Of a DNA stretch of 64,000 bases, positions 24,346 to 38,307 are shown in pieces. The DNA is from Panorpa germanica (Eukaryota; Arthropoda; Insecta; Mecoptera; Panorpidae). How positions within the stretch are numbered: the stretch's first letter is position 1; each line of letters begins with the position of its first letter. The DNA lies in NCBI GenBank assembly GCA_963678705.1, contig OY783210.1:15253331-15317330 (forward strand), written 5' to 3'. The position numbers were made by a program, and so were the translations under genes. The notes under the pieces were generated by a model. The model did no database searches. It was not told the origin of the DNA and saw nothing but the letters and a program-made list of their open reading frames with translations.

Positions 24346-26165
24346 TCCTAGATAATTAATTACTAATTATCGATTACTAGTTTGACGTAAAAAAAATCCG
24401 AATGACGTTGAATAACCATATAGACTTTTTCGGTAATTTATCAGCAGCTGCATTTACTTTATATCATTTCCTGTTTTTAAAATTCCAATTTTATTCCTTA
24501 AGATAATTGTTTCGTTTCCAATATTTTCATTTATTATTTGTACATTTTTTGGAAACTAGAATTTCAATGCTTCGCATATCGATTTGTATATGCAGACTAA
24601 TTTTATTTTCAAATAAAATCTAAAGTATTTCATTTACCCTAAGAATTGTCATCCCCATTTACTTCCGCCACTGGATCTAGTTAACCCGTCTTAACATGGA
24701 AAGCTCTCTTGGTTCTGTCCAGTTGTCCACTGTAATTTCTTATTGAAATAACGACTTTTCAGGATATACAGGGAAGAATTCGAAAACACCAAAAATATGA
24801 GGAAAGATTTCTTTACAAAATACTTCCCATTCCTATTTTTTAAACATGTATTTTTAAACCTTTGAAATATATACTAATATGTGGCCATGAGGACCGCAAT
24901 TGACTAATCCAAAAGAGATATAGCTATTTGAAATTTGATTATGGTCACTACAATCATAATATCATAACTTTATGTGTTGCACGACGCAGCTGTTGTAAAA
25001 ATAAGATGGCAATTCATTGAATGAAATAGGGTAGAAATCGGAAATGACGTTGAAACATGACGTTTTCTTAAATTTTTGATTTTTTCAATAATTAAAGAAA
25101 CAAAAAAAAATTCATAGGGTATATTTAAAGTCCTGATATAATAGCCAACTTTATCAATATAGATTAAGATGAAATTAGGACATGGTTCACAAGCTGTATG
25201 TACAAATTCAATGATTTAATTTAAAAAAAAATTCATATATTATTAATTTTTAATAATGGTAATCCTCTGTTTAAATTAATATCCTACGTCACTGGCATAA
25301 ACTGTATCACGCATTATATAGGAAAATGAAATGATAATGACATAATGATGATACAAATGGCTGTTAAAATAATATGTAATAGAAAATTGAGTACAACTTA
25401 TAAATTATGTAATAATATATGTATTAAATTGATTATGTACATACTGCAAAAGTGTAGTTCATATATATGAGGCTACATATTAAGGTATATTTAACGGTAA
25501 TAATAGTACAATTTTAATGTAAAGTATTAAAAAAATAATAATAAAGAATACAGCGCCTACGAGAGATAAAATGCAACTAATATAACACTTATATTATGTT
25601 GTTAAATTTCATTATAAAAACATTGCCGCATTTACCTGTTTGGGGGTTTTGTACTACATATAAAATGGGCATTTTGGTCGCACAGAAAATTTAATTATCA
25701 AAGGAAACGGAAGCACTAACAGTGGGCCCTAAACATATTTCCCGAAGTAAAAAATGAATATGTTACTAGTACATCTCTGAATTTGAATGTAACATATCGT
25801 GTAATACAATATGCAGCCCTGCAGTATTGAATTCGGTGACATTCGAGACCAAACTTTTTAGATATGTTTATATTATCATTCAGTTAAAAGTAATTAGATT
25901 TTAATGGAATTTGAACAGAGATAACGGTCCGTTAGAAACGTAAATGAAACGATCTGTTATGTAATATAAAAATAATGAAGCTTAGCAACAAGGATAGATT
26001 GATATCTGTTATCTCATATTGAATCTGAACCTAATTTGATCGTCTAAAAAGACCCTAATAGTAATAATTTCGAATTTTTACATTACACAGATAATTTTTC
26101 CTTGCATAATATTTAATGTTTGATATTTATAAATATAAGATGGTAAAATTATAATAAGTGTAAAT
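24346..26165. other. Intergenic, AT-rich, one diverged MITE piece
   Basis: Positions 25070-25197 resemble the right end of the GGGCTTGTGTCC MITE relatives ('AATAATTAAAGAAACAAAA' and 'CCAACTTTATCAATATAG'). The rest holds nothing I recognise. Confidence 0.35.
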
Positions 26166-26764
26166 GGGCTTGTGTCCTCATTTTTTAGTGGTCGATTTTT
26201 CAATTGTTGATTGAAATTGATGTTACTAAATGTGTATTCACGTATCTATTTTATTAAATATCTAAATTTTGACGGAGATATAGTATTTAAAAATTTGAAT
26301 TGTAATTTTAGCGCTAGAAATGGTCGGCCATATTAACGTCAGTTATTTGTTGAGTAGGTCAGTGCTGTGGTAATGTTTTGTAGCTGTTGGTAGTCGAAAT
26401 AATCAAGTCAAGTCAAAGAATAATAAGTTTTTATTTTATTTAACCTTGTTACGGCAGACATAATATTGGAATTTTATTGTTCCTTGAAATAGCTGTAAAT
26501 AATATTTGATATTTTGATATATAAATACATATAGCAGAGATTTATGAGCTGTAAGGTTGGCAGGGGTTGTACTGTCACAAATGCATTTGGAATGTGTACA
26601 ATGTTGAATCCCTTTAATAATTAAAGAGACAAAATGACTTTTTCAATTGATAATATCTCTTAACATATAAGGAGTTATTAAAAAATAATTGAACATTTGA
26701 GGTGAACACACTTTATCAATATATAGTACACTTTTATAGAAATTAAGACATAGGCCATAAGCCC
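26166..26764 (+). mobile_element. MITE, GGGCTTGTGTCC family, copy 4
   Basis: Starts GGGCTTGTGTCCTCATTTTT and ends AATTAAGACATAGGCCATAAGCCC, same orientation as copy 1. Confidence 0.8.
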
Positions 26765-26894
26765 ATTTCGAATCGTTTTAGAAAAAGACGAACTGTAGCG
26801 GGGCAAAATTTGTAGGTGTGCTACTGGTCAACATTTAATACTAAAACAACCTTTGTTACGATTATTGGACAAGTTTAATTTCTATTTATAAAAT

Positions 26895-27210
26895 ACTAGC
26901 TGTCCCGGCCACGCGTTGCTGTGGCTAACGTTTTTGTCATATTACATTCCATAGCGCCATCTATTGAATATTTACTCAATCTAGTCAACAGATGTCGCCA
27001 TCTTTTAAAATCGTTTGGAGCTAACAGATAATTAATAGACAAATAATTTGCAATAAGATAATATTGCAATCATAAATTGAGATGTAAGCTATCCTATCTT
27101 TCCAGTTGGATCAAACTGCACACGGTGTACAAATTTGATTAAAACCGGTTAAGTAGTTTAGGAGTCCATCGCGGACACACAACGTGACACGTAATTTATA
27201 TATATTAGAT
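26895..27210 (+). mobile_element. Short interspersed repeat 'ACTAGCTGTCCCGGCC', copy C
   Basis: Same unit and same first base as copies A and B; ends GACACGTAATTTATATATATTAGAT. It lies about 240 bases upstream of the odorant receptor start. Confidence 0.65.
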
Positions 27211-27447
27211 AAAATTGCTTGTTTAGCATATGCTCACCATATGTCGAAAGAAAATAAACTCTCACAAGAAATATTATCTAAGGTAAGGAAACTCTCATTA
27301 TTTTGATTACAGGTTTAAGAAGTAAGTATATAAAGACATTACTGTTTCAAGTATTCTATAGTACATAATTGTATAAACGGTTACCACATAAGAAGTTAAA
27401 GAAATATTTAATTTACAAAAGTTTGTTTCAATTTTAAAAACTTAATA

Positions 27448-29385
27448 ATGGAAAAATTATTCTATGTGTTAAATGTTATTAGTTCAAAGAAACTTCAAAA
27501 ATTTCGCACGCCAATTTTTGTAACGTTCAGTCTAGCGCTTTTACTGTTTAACGCTGCACTTTTAATTGATTTGCTATATAATACAAGTGACTTTAATGAA
27601 GTAATCACAAATTTAAGTATCACTTTATTTTGCCTCATAACATCACTTAAAATGATGGTGTTTTACAAAAATCTGAAAATTGTGGGAAAAATTTTGAACG
27701 AAATTAAACATGAATTAAATTTTGCGATTGGAAACCCAAAAATTACATCAAATTTAATATTAAACAACTACATGTTAAACGCGAAATTTTTGATAAAGAC
27801 ATATTTAATTTCGAATATACTGCTCCTGTTTTCTTATATGTTATTTCCGCAAATTGACTACCATTTTTTGAGTTCGCTTGAAATTAAAATAAGGACGCCA
27901 CGTCCTTTGCTCTTTAGGTGCTGGTTTCCATTCGAAAAAACAATTTCTCCGAATTATGAAATAGCTTATGCATTGGAAATTGTTTTAGGAGGTGGTTCTT
28001 TGTTTATTTCAGTGGGGTGGAATATCTTTTTTATATCCTTAATAGTGTATTCGTTGAGTCAATTTAAAATTCTGCAAAAATCTTTGGAACTTCAAGCAAA
28101 TTTACATATCGACGAAAATTTTGCTTTTGAAAATAATAGTAATATTATGACATCTTTGAATGATGAGATTTTTTACCGAAAAACGGAAAACATGGTGAGA
28201 AAAAGTACAGAAGATGTTGAACAGGATTTTAGTTTCCTTGTAATTTCTATTCAACACCATCAAAAAATTATAAGGTAAAGTTTAATCGTTCATTAAATTA
28301 TCAAAGTGGTTTTTATAGCTAATTTGCAATTACCGTAGATTCCTCAGTGTAGGAAACTTATAAAATATTATAAATATTTGTGCATTTATGCAAACGATTG
28401 CTAAGTACGCTAAATAAAATATAAAATAAGCAAAAGAAAAACTAAAAATGGCAGCAGATTTCTATACAAAACCTCTATCTATACAATAAATATGAAATAC
28501 AAGTGGGTGTGGCTAGATTTATGTTCTACACACCGCTAAAAATATTACTTTAAATTTTACAGATTTAATAGGTTAAAATCGTGTTTATATTTTTAGGTTT
28601 ATAAAAGACCTGAACATATTAATGAGCCCTATAATGTTAACTAATTTTCTTGTGTCTTCTGTTCTTATCTGTATGATTGCATTACAAGCTACTCTTGTAA
28701 GTTGATTATTGCTGTATATTATTGTTTGTATATTATTGCTATTTTAAAAGCACTTCTACTAATTACTAATTAACACTAATATTGAGTATTCGTATCCGAA
28801 TATATGTGGGCCAGGACTTAATTAAACGAAAATTTCAGATTGGGAGATGTGTTCAGCTTGGAGCTAATTTGTTATACGTTGCAGTAGTTGTTGTCGAACT
28901 ACTTATCTTTCACTGGCATGGAAATGAAATAATAAAAGAGGTATAGTAAAATAAAGGTAAAACTTTGTAACTATTATATCTTGAGTTTAGTTGAAATATA
29001 AGTATATACATTACTATATCATTAGTATACTTAGAACATAAACCTTAAAAATTAAATTAAAGACTTCATTAACAAAAGTCACTTGTTATTCTATAGAGCG
29101 AGCAAGTTGCAGTATCTGCTTACACAACTTCATGGCATCTTACGGATAAACGTTATGCTACTGCAGTACTTCATCTTATGGCTCGGGCCCAACGACCTTT
29201 AAGACTTACTCTTGGGCCCTTTAATACCTTGTCATTAAACTCTTACATCGCTGTAAGTATTCCAGAAAACATTGAATTTAGATTCAAATATGGAAAAAAA
29301 TTATTTAACAATTCTTAATTTTTTTTTCTAGGTTTTGAAGACATCTTATTCGTATTACACATTATTAAATGAAGTCTATGATTAA
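27448..29385 (+). CDS. Insect odorant receptor (7tm_6 family), complete, 412 residues
   Basis: Exons 27448-28274, 28597-28696, 28839-28940, 29097-29252 and 29332-29385 (stop TAA) join in phase with GT-AG borders. The protein is about 412 residues, the normal size for the family, with several hydrophobic segments spaced as for seven membrane spans. A very large first exon followed by short 3' exons is usual in these genes. The tail (SLNSYIAVLKTSYSYYTLL, from about residue 387) has the conserved C-terminal 'TSYSYYTLL' motif. Such receptors form ligand-gated channels with Orco in olfactory neurons. ATG 27448 is the first in frame and starts a typical N-terminus (MEKLFYVLN). I cannot assign ligand or subfamily. 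Confidence 0.92.
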
Positions 29386-29527
29386 TTACAACACAATGAA
29401 ATTGTTAATCAAAAATTTCATTAGTCACAATATTATAGATGATAATGATAATCACGCAGTATAGAAAGTAATAACAATTTAATGCATTTTTCTTAACCTT
29501 GTTTACCAATTTCAAAATATCATATTA

Positions 29528-29533
29528 AATAAA
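29528..29533 (+). terminator. Polyadenylation signal AATAAA
   Basis: Lies 143 bases after the odorant receptor stop codon, the first AATAAA downstream. Confidence 0.45.
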
Positions 29534-29699
29534 TATTATTTAAGGTGTTCTTTATATAAATATGCCATCTCTTGTGCACTTTGTTGAATAACAGAGATAG
29601 CAATTGTTTGTAAGGGTAGATTAGGTTCATGACGACAAGAATTGAGTTCTCTTTATCCAATTTCTATTGAATTATATATATATATATATCTAAATCAGA

Positions 29700-30215
29700 G
29701 GCGTACCGAAGGGGGAGGGGATTATATCTCCAGGCTCTAAAAACGCGGTTCAATTAAGACTAGATCAATTGATTTTACGTGAATTTTTTTTAGAGATCTC
29801 TAATTTTCGATTGACTGCGTGTTTATTTTTTTAAATATCCAAAAGTTGATAGTGTTACAGCTATATCAAATTTGAATTTTAGTTTTGTCGCATGTTTTAT
29901 ATATGCATAATATGTCACAGAAGAAATAAGTTTTCAGAACCTCCGTAATATAATAATAACCCATTTAATTCTAGTAAATGATGTATCACACACACACTCA
30001 CATGCATCTCTGTGTATAAAACAGATGGCATATCGTAGGATGTGACGTACTATACACTGGAATTTTCTATAACGTTGGATTCTTTAATAATTAAAGAGAC
30101 AAAATGATTATTTTAATTATTAATAACTCCTAAAATATAAGAAGTTTTAAACAAAACTTGGAGCCAACTTTATCAATACAGTTTTATGAAAATTAAGTCA
30201 TTGTTCACAATCCCA
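29700..30215. mobile_element. Diverged relative of the GGGCTTGTGTCC MITE
   Basis: Contains in order a 'TCTAATTTTCGATTG' start region, 'TTTAAATATCCAAAAGTTGATAG', 'TTCTTTAATAATTAAAGAGAC' and 'CCAACTTTATCAATACAG', all matching the family layout at lower identity. The ends are not clean. Confidence 0.5.
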
Positions 30216-33048
30216 TTGAGCTAGCGCCACAGGCTTAGAAACAATTGTGACAAGAATCGTGTAAGATTCGTAAGAATCGAAACGAATCGTATTGGAATCG
30301 TATAAAAATCTTATTAGATTCGTACGCTTCTAAGAAAAACAGCTTGTAGGGAGGTCGCTGGTCTAAATACAGCACTAGGGATTAATTAGGGTGAATAACA
30401 TACAAATAACGTTACTGGTAACTAATGTATAATATTTTGTATGCATTTTTCATACAATTTAAGTACAAGGTTGTTTTCTTGTGGTATCTATTACAATAAT
30501 AATATAACATAAACGTTTATCGCATATATTAAATATTGTTAATATAATATTAATTTACTTTATTATTTAATATAATAATTGTATCATTATTATTTTTATA
30601 TAATATATTAGCTATTTATATATTTCATTATTAATACATATGGTTGTTTGCCATTTTGTTTTTACATACATTCAAATAAAACCAATAATTAATTCCACTA
30701 TCCTCCATAATTATATTTAGTAATTAAAAATTATTTTTTTTCTTTTTGTATTGTTGGTATTGATTTTTTATAACTACTAATGTTTTCCTATACATAAATA
30801 AATATATTCGGAAGTATTGTTTTTTTTTAAATTTATTTCTTTTTATTTATATTACAATTTTGGTTGTAGTTTTCATATCTATATTATTTTTTTATCCATT
30901 TTTCTATAATGCGCGATAGATTTCATATTTAAATAAAGTTAGGTTAAAGTAGGTTATAATTATAATATAGTATTGTGCAATAGAAAAAATGTAGTTTTTT
31001 TTTGTTATTATTTTAAATTGTTTTTCAAGTTATCGGTTTTCACATTTCTCCTTTTTTCCTTTTTATAGGTTTTTATATTTGGTTTAGAGTTAGGTTTTAG
31101 GTTAGGTTGGTTTTTAGTAAGTAAAGTTCATAAGGTAATCCACTGCGCCTGGCTAGAACTAATTAACTAATCATCTAGTAAGGATATATTTAATTAGTAT
31201 TCTTCAAGAGAAGTTGTTTTAAGTTTTATGTTGCAATATAAAATTAATAACCTAAAATTTGTATAGAAAAACAAAATAAATATTCTTTATACGTACAAAA
31301 AGTTTCAATAGATCTTGTGGTACTTCATTTTTAGTTTTTGACTGTTAAAATTTGTATTTTTAAATGGCGAACCCTACATCAACACTATTTTGAAACGGGT
31401 GTTTTTGATATTAAAAAGATTAAGAAAAGAAAGAAAATCAAATCAAGAAATTTCGTATTTTATAGCTTAAGTTTATGAGGTGGAACAATGCATTTTTGCT
31501 TCTGAAACTTTCGCGTTCGTTTTTGATAAAAACAAGCCTTCGACGAAACGGATACTCTTTTTTTTGTTATCTATAAGTAGTCTTATATCGCCAAATGTCG
31601 ATTCCTATACTAGGTCGATTTTAGATATAAATATAAGTTAGGTTCGTATAAAGGGATACTTTTGCTATGCCTAATGGCTTTGTTAGGTGTAAAATATTTC
31701 AACGTTATTTTGCAAATAATTAGAGCCACAAATACCTATAAAAATATAGATTTATTTAAATAAAAGACTAAATCTCAATAATCCAAAATCAAAAACCGTC
31801 CCCGAAATTTTCATACATTAAGTGAAAAGAAAATTAGCTCCTAGTCATCATAATTATTCCTTAAATAAATTTACATATGTAGAAGTTTTAGATGAACTAT
31901 TAATTTTATATTGCAGAAAACGTTATAGTCGATTTTTACACTGTTATTTTTTTAATTTAGAATGTTTTCTTTAGTAATATTATTATGTTTTATAGCTCAT
32001 TATTTTTTGTATAATTATTATTTTTATAAATAATATAATGTAACTTACAAATATTTCATTTCCTTTTGTTTTTAAATTATTTTACAAATTGTTATCTTTT
32101 TCAAAATATTATTAACTATTTACATTTTAAGTAGCTTGTATTAATTTGTTCATAATTGAAAGTTATTTAAAAAAAAAAAGAACAATATTTAATTTGATGG
32201 CAATTTTTTACCACATCAAATTGCTAAATCGTGGTATTACAATATGAATTTAAAAAAATGTACTGAGAATCTTTTTATATTTTATTTTCAAGTAACCAAA
32301 AATATTAAACTTTAACGAAAATAATTAAAAATTTTTTTTGTGCTATAAAATAATACAAGAAAGTTATATTTGTAACAACCCAAGATAAGTACTGACAAAA
32401 TTGTACCCAATTTTTTAAATATTTGTGCGTTAAGTCTTTTATGTGTTTTTATTATCTAACATCATAATAACAATCAATTATGAATATGAACATTTATAAT
32501 TAAAAATATATTATATTAATTAATTTCATTAAAATATGACTCCTAATGTTATTAATTATATTTTATAAATAAACCTATTTAATATTAATTGAATAACTTG
32601 TTTATATATATATGTATATTAAATTTAAAGTCAACTTTTTTTTATATAACGGCTTAACTTTAGATAAATTTAAATATAAATTAAAAAACATTTAAACTTT
32701 GGCAAATAGTGGTTTATAGCAGAACAATAATATATTTTCAAAATTGCATAATAGAGCGTACTTAATTAGGAAGACGATTTAAAAATATAGCCTAAAAATT
32801 TGTCTTGCATTTGTGTTTATTGGTATCAAAATAATGTTCATTTAAATTATGAAATAAAAAATTAAAATTGTGCAGCGATAATAAATAAATATTATTATTT
32901 TGCACTGATTTCAGATTTAGACAAACTTTCATATCAATAACGCTTACTATTCTCCAATATCTTAAAATTTTTGTGTTTGTAAGCCAGTGTGCGCAATGCT
33001 CAATGACCTACCGCGAGTCCAGACGGTCTAGAAAGACAAATAATAATA
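30216..33048. other. Intergenic, very AT-rich, nothing coding
   Basis: A cluster of GAATCG/GATTCG words lies at 30260-30340. Short GTTAGGTT runs near 30945 and 31090 are too few to be telomeric. No gene or paired repeat is seen. Confidence 0.35.
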
Positions 33049-33659
33049 GCCTTGTGTCCTATGTCTTAATTTCTATAAATATTGATAAAGTGGGTTACTA
33101 GAACCTCAAATGTTCAATTATTTTTTAATAACTCCCTATATTTCAAGAGATATTAACAATTAAAAAAGTCATTTTGTCTCTTTAATTATTAAAGAGATTC
33201 AACGTTGTACACATTCCAAATGCATGTGACATTATAACCGCTGCCAACCTTACAGCTCATAAACCTCTGCTATATGTATTTATATATCAAAATATCAAAT
33301 ATTATTTACAGCTATTTCGAGGAACAATAAAATTCCAATATTATGTTTGTCGTAACAGAGTTAAATAAAATAAAAACTTATTATTCTTTGACGTGACTTG
33401 ATTATTTCGACTACCAACAGCTACAAAACATTACCACAGCACTGACCTACTCAACAAATAACTGACGTATAAAATGCATTTCACGTCATACAAATGGACG
33501 ACCATCTCTAGCGCTAAAACTACAATTCAAACTTTTAATTGCTATATCTCTGTCAACATTTAGATATTTAATAAAATAGACACGCCAATACACATTTATT
33601 AACATCAATTTCAATCAACAATTGAAAAATCGACCACTAAAAAATGAGGACACAAGCCC
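33049..33659 (-). mobile_element. MITE, GGGCTTGTGTCC family, copy 5
   Basis: Starts GCCTTGTGTCCTATG and ends GAGGACACAAGCCC, same orientation as copies 2, 3 and 6. Confidence 0.8.
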
Positions 33660-35320
33660 ATTATAGATTATAAAAGAAATACTATGAAACAAAGTAAATT
33701 AACTGACCCATTGAGCGTAATAATAAAAAGAAACTAAAAATAGAAATAAGAGAATTAATAAGTCAATTTTAAAATATAAAAAAAAGGAAAAAGAATTTCA
33801 TTTTTTAAATGCAGCAACTTCGATATAACAGATTATGGATAAAACATACAAAAATTGATTCTGACATTTTTCATTTCCTTTAACCATCACGCCAAATGAC
33901 TAACACGAGTTTAAATATTTCACCAAGATATTTTGCTGCCAAAACTTTCACCAAAAATAGCATTTTGATATTTGTTAAAGAAATATTTTATAAAAGTAAA
34001 TAAATATTATTTTAATACCAATTAAGCCAAATATAATAAAGAATATTTACAATATAACTAACAATTATTTGCTTCATTTAAATAACTATTTGCAAAATGT
34101 GAATTTTATTAATAATAAACATATACTCATAGATTATCTAGAGATCCAATTATTGATTATTGGTAACTATCACCCTCCTTACTTGAGGTTTACTTTATAT
34201 AAATAATATATCGTTAACAAGATTTATTCGGCATATATACAATTGTTGTGTTTTTGTTATTTTTCTTTAAAGATTTTAATAATTTTTTTTTGTAATTAGT
34301 GCCAAATAAGATTTTGATAATAAAATGCAAATTCAAGTTTAAATCAAGAAAGTTTATTACATGAAATAAATTTTAATTTGAAAGTTACTAGTATATAATG
34401 TTAATTAATATCTACAGTGGATGAAATTAATATTAATAGGGTTTATGCATTAGAGACATTTCCGAAGGATAAATAATATTAAGATTCTTTTGTAGTTCCA
34501 AATTGGAGACACAATTTTGAATTAAAATGGTAATATATATTTGAAATGTTGTGTACAAATTTACAATGCAAGCTTTTAGGGACTGACGCCTATGCAGTTA
34601 ATCAAAAAATTAAATAACCCTACAATCAATTTTGATCAGAATCCAATTAGATGCGAATCGTATCACTCTGAATGGTGATTGGAATCCTATTAGACATTAG
34701 TAAGACATTACATGAAGCTTTGGACAGCATGTCTGCACCGGCCGGAACGCTCCGTACCCCCTCTGATTGCCTTCCTAATACTTTCCAAACGAGATTTGCC
34801 GAGGTGCAAGTCGTGGTACTACCCAGTACTACCACATATCTTCCGAACACTGTATGACTACTGTCTAACCGCAGTCTGATACGAGATTGCTAAGATACGA
34901 CAAATTGGGAATACTCCTAGACTTTTAAAATCATGTTAAGAAATTATTAAACTAAAAATATAAATTTATTCCATGTAATTTATCAATAAGAGTTGTTTAT
35001 AAATAATATAACAAAATAGTTATATATATTTAAACTGTTAAATCTAAAAAGCGAAGAGAGCACAACCATTTACGATATGGCAACACCAGATATTTTAACA
35101 AATATATTCAAATATTGAAAAGTGGAAATATTTGAAAATGCCGGTTAACACACAACAGGCTTATTGTCTTCCAATACTTAAAAATATATTTAAGATACTT
35201 CAAATATTCATTATATTAACAAATTTATATTTTATATTATTTATATATATTTAATTTTTATATATCTATACAACGGGTATGCAACTAAGGTAGGTAATTA
35301 CTATATATACAGTTCTACAC
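33660..35320. other. Intergenic, with a GC-rich patch at 34640-34910
   Basis: The patch stands out from its surroundings and is open on both strands (61 and 67 codons). It includes GGTACTACCCAGTACTACC, a short imperfect palindrome. I recognise no protein, RNA or transposon in it. The rest is AT-rich and featureless. Confidence 0.3.
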
Positions 35321-35347
35321 ATATATATATATATATATAAATATATT

Positions 35348-35426
<79 letters not shown>
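35321..35426. repeat. (TA)n microsatellite
   Basis: Roughly 100 bases of nearly pure TA dinucleotide with short interruptions near 35338-35356. The 71-codon frame across it is an artefact. Confidence 0.9.
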
Positions 35427-35427
<1 letters not shown>

Positions 35428-37098
35428 CATGTATATATGTAGACTACTTTTTTAACACAGATATGTACAGTGTTCAATAAATATGTTGGCATTTTTAAAA
35501 TGACAAAATTTTTCAAAAAAAAATATCCAATAATTGAAACATATAATAGTAGATTTTCTTTTCAGAACTTGTAAACTAATAATAATTTCACGATATTTGA
35601 TTTTATGTGAAGATTATGTTTTCTGCTATATTCGAATTGTTTCGAGAGGCTATTAACGCAAATAAACAATTTATTAAATGTAATTACAGGCAATCCGCTC
35701 AAGAATTTAAATCAATCAATGAGAAAATTTTATACTCTCTGCCAATGTTTATATTTCACTGATTGTAATAAAATAGATTATGTAATTCTCTAAAAACCAG
35801 TTCACATATCTATCAAACTTTGATTATTTCACTAAAAAATAAACACTTATAAATTAAATGATTTTCACTTGAAATATGTCATTGTAATAACACCAAATAT
35901 TTGTTTTCGTATATTATATTTTCTTTAACAGGTGAACTCATTTTAAAACATTACATTATAGTGCGAATCGACTTATTTATTTATTTTTATTCAATGTCTA
36001 AGAAAATTTCAATACTCTTTTAGATAATTCAGTTTAGTTTGCAAAAAGAAAAAACAAAAAAATTACTAAATAAACCTACTTGCATAAAACATATTACATA
36101 CATAAAAATTGTATTTTCGGATCTCTTGTTCTTATAAATAAATCGAAACATATATAGCGAACGATAAGTATATTTCAGTATCGTTTTGCTAAATAAAAAG
36201 CTAAAGATATTCAATCAAATAATCCAATTAATTCAAGAGAATGCTTGTTTTAATTTTAAGTCATGGTTATTAAGTAATCAGATATTTTGATAGTATTTAT
36301 ACTGTTGCGTAGTTTTAACAGTAATTAAATATATCAAAATATCTTATTACAAAACATAAATAATATAATTAATTTAGGATAGTGTTATGCGATCTCAATA
36401 AAGCTTTTATCACGAATAAATATTTGATAAAAATGTAGTATTCACGTGCTATTTTTTGAGCTGTGAATTTGGAATCCAAAGAGTCCCTACTGCTGAAACG
36501 AACTAACTGAGAAGTTTTGAAGATAATAAATTAGTATTCCTATCTGGACAATTCAACATCTTTTATTTGACACTGCTTCTTAACGAGTATTGAAATAAGA
36601 AAATTTCAGGTAAAAGAAATAACATTAAAAAGTTAATTAGAAAAATGTCACCTGTCTATTATTTAATTTTTAATTATGTTTTAATAAATTATCCACAGAC
36701 CTGTTTTTAACGAGTTAATTTGAATTATATTTATATATAATATATTATAGGTATCAATTATTATATTAGTTTATTAGTTATTGTTAATATATATCTATTA
36801 ATATGCTTTTACTATACAATTTTTATTTTATTTTTGATCTGTATCATAGATCTGTAACGATAGGTTATAATTTATTGAATATTTTCAATGTAAGTTATTT
36901 ATTAAATATGAACTAAATGCATAACAACTCAATTAGATTGATTTTAAAGTAAAACTGTTGAATTTATAAAAATAGATTTATAAAAGATAATAAATCAAAC
37001 ACTAGGTGACATATATTATTGAGGAATTTCTTTAAAGTATAAAAAGATAATAAATTTCAAATTCCTAACACCTGTTATAAATAAAAATCAAAACTCAC
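35427..37098. other. Intergenic, AT-rich, no firm feature
   Basis: Minus-strand acceptor-like TTTCAG near 36494-36500 leads into a short open stretch, but nothing supports it as an exon. Confidence 0.3.
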
Positions 37099-37135
37099 CT
37101 GTTACAGAAGCTTGACGTTTACGAACTGGAGACAT
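37099..37135 (-). CDS. Possible first coding exon of an unidentified gene (37 nt)
   Basis: On the minus strand ATG starts MSPVRKRQASVT and is cut by a strong donor, ACAG|GTGAGT. A strong donor directly after a short Lys/Arg-rich N-terminus is gene-like. However, I could not find a convincing second exon to the left, and short chance hits are easy in 64 kb. Treat it as a hint. Confidence 0.22.
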
Positions 37136-38301
37136 TAATATAACAATTATAAGTTTAATAGTTTATAATAATCGGTTTAGCCATCTATTTTTATAAATTA
37201 ACATTGCACAATAGATTTAATATTCAAATAAGAAATCACTCTCTAAACATAACCTTCAAAGGTAAAATCATTTTAAACGTTATTGTTCATGCAAAAAGCA
37301 AAACTAACACTGCAGCCGATAATTAAATAGCTTATATTTAACATTTTTTATACAATTTTAAACAATTTCACATAATTTAAAACAATTTACGACTTTTGCT
37401 ACAACAAAAACACACCGAGTTGAATGAACTACATGAACTGCAAGTGTACTAAAAAAAAATGTTGCCAACATTAAGTGCATTTTAAATGGTCGTTATTTTG
37501 AGAGTGAACAATTTGAATAATTAAAAATAATTGTGTAAATAATAACAAAGTATGAATGTTAATCAAAATTAACAAACACAGCTTAGAGATGGCTACCGGG
37601 TCCACTACTGGAATATCACAATGTCACTTTTTTATGTGTTCATATTTTCAGCAAAATATTATCATATTCAGAAACAATAGCATAAAATAAATTCATTAAA
37701 TTTGAAATCAAATCGATTTCAAATAATTAATTGATATTTATTATTATTTAAATATGTGATATATATATTTAAAGCTGATTATGTGTTTATTAAGGTAATA
37801 TATTTATATTTTTTCTGAATATGATATTACTTACAATGAATGCATTACAAATATTTATATTATTATATTTAATAATTTAAAAATGTTCAACGCTTTATTT
37901 TATATTTTTAAATGGTACACCACTAAATGAATATTGTATTATATTATTATCTGTACATATTATAGTTATATTAAATATTTCTTTGAAATACATTATATAA
38001 TAAAATTTCACCAAACAATTTTTCAATTAAGAAAAAAATATGTATCTTTTTTTCTAATTTGTTTGGTCGTTTCTTTTCACGATATTTTTTTAAATATTTA
38101 TTTATATTATTATTAAAATTAATATATATGTATATATATAATTTTTAAGTACAACTTATCTTCAAGAGAATAGTTTTTTTTTAACAATGAAATTTCTTTT
38201 CTGTATTGTGTTGAAGTTAACAGCTGGTGCATTAAATGCTGATGCATTACTCTTTTTAAAATATTTAGCCTTTTCAATTAGCCCAAGTTATTATAATTGG
38301 C
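37136..38301. other. Intergenic, AT-rich, 3' flank of tomosyn
   Basis: No coding or repeat structure recognised. Confidence 0.3.
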
Positions 38302-38307
38302 TTTATT
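38302..38307 (-). terminator. Polyadenylation signal AATAAA for tomosyn
   Basis: AATAAA on the minus strand, 214 bases beyond the tomosyn stop codon. More such signals follow further left, so the true 3' end is uncertain. Confidence 0.35.

Noticed and set aside
30940-31110. GTTAGGTT words recalling the insect telomere repeat TTAGG
   Set aside because: Only scattered, irregular copies; not an array.
35301-35516. 71-codon frame of Tyr/Ile repeats
   Set aside because: Pure product of the TA microsatellite.
36440-36500. Possible second exon for the orphan start exon at 37099
   Set aside because: The acceptor is fair and the phase fits, but the frame ends after 14 codons in AT-rich sequence, so the resulting 26-residue product is not credible.
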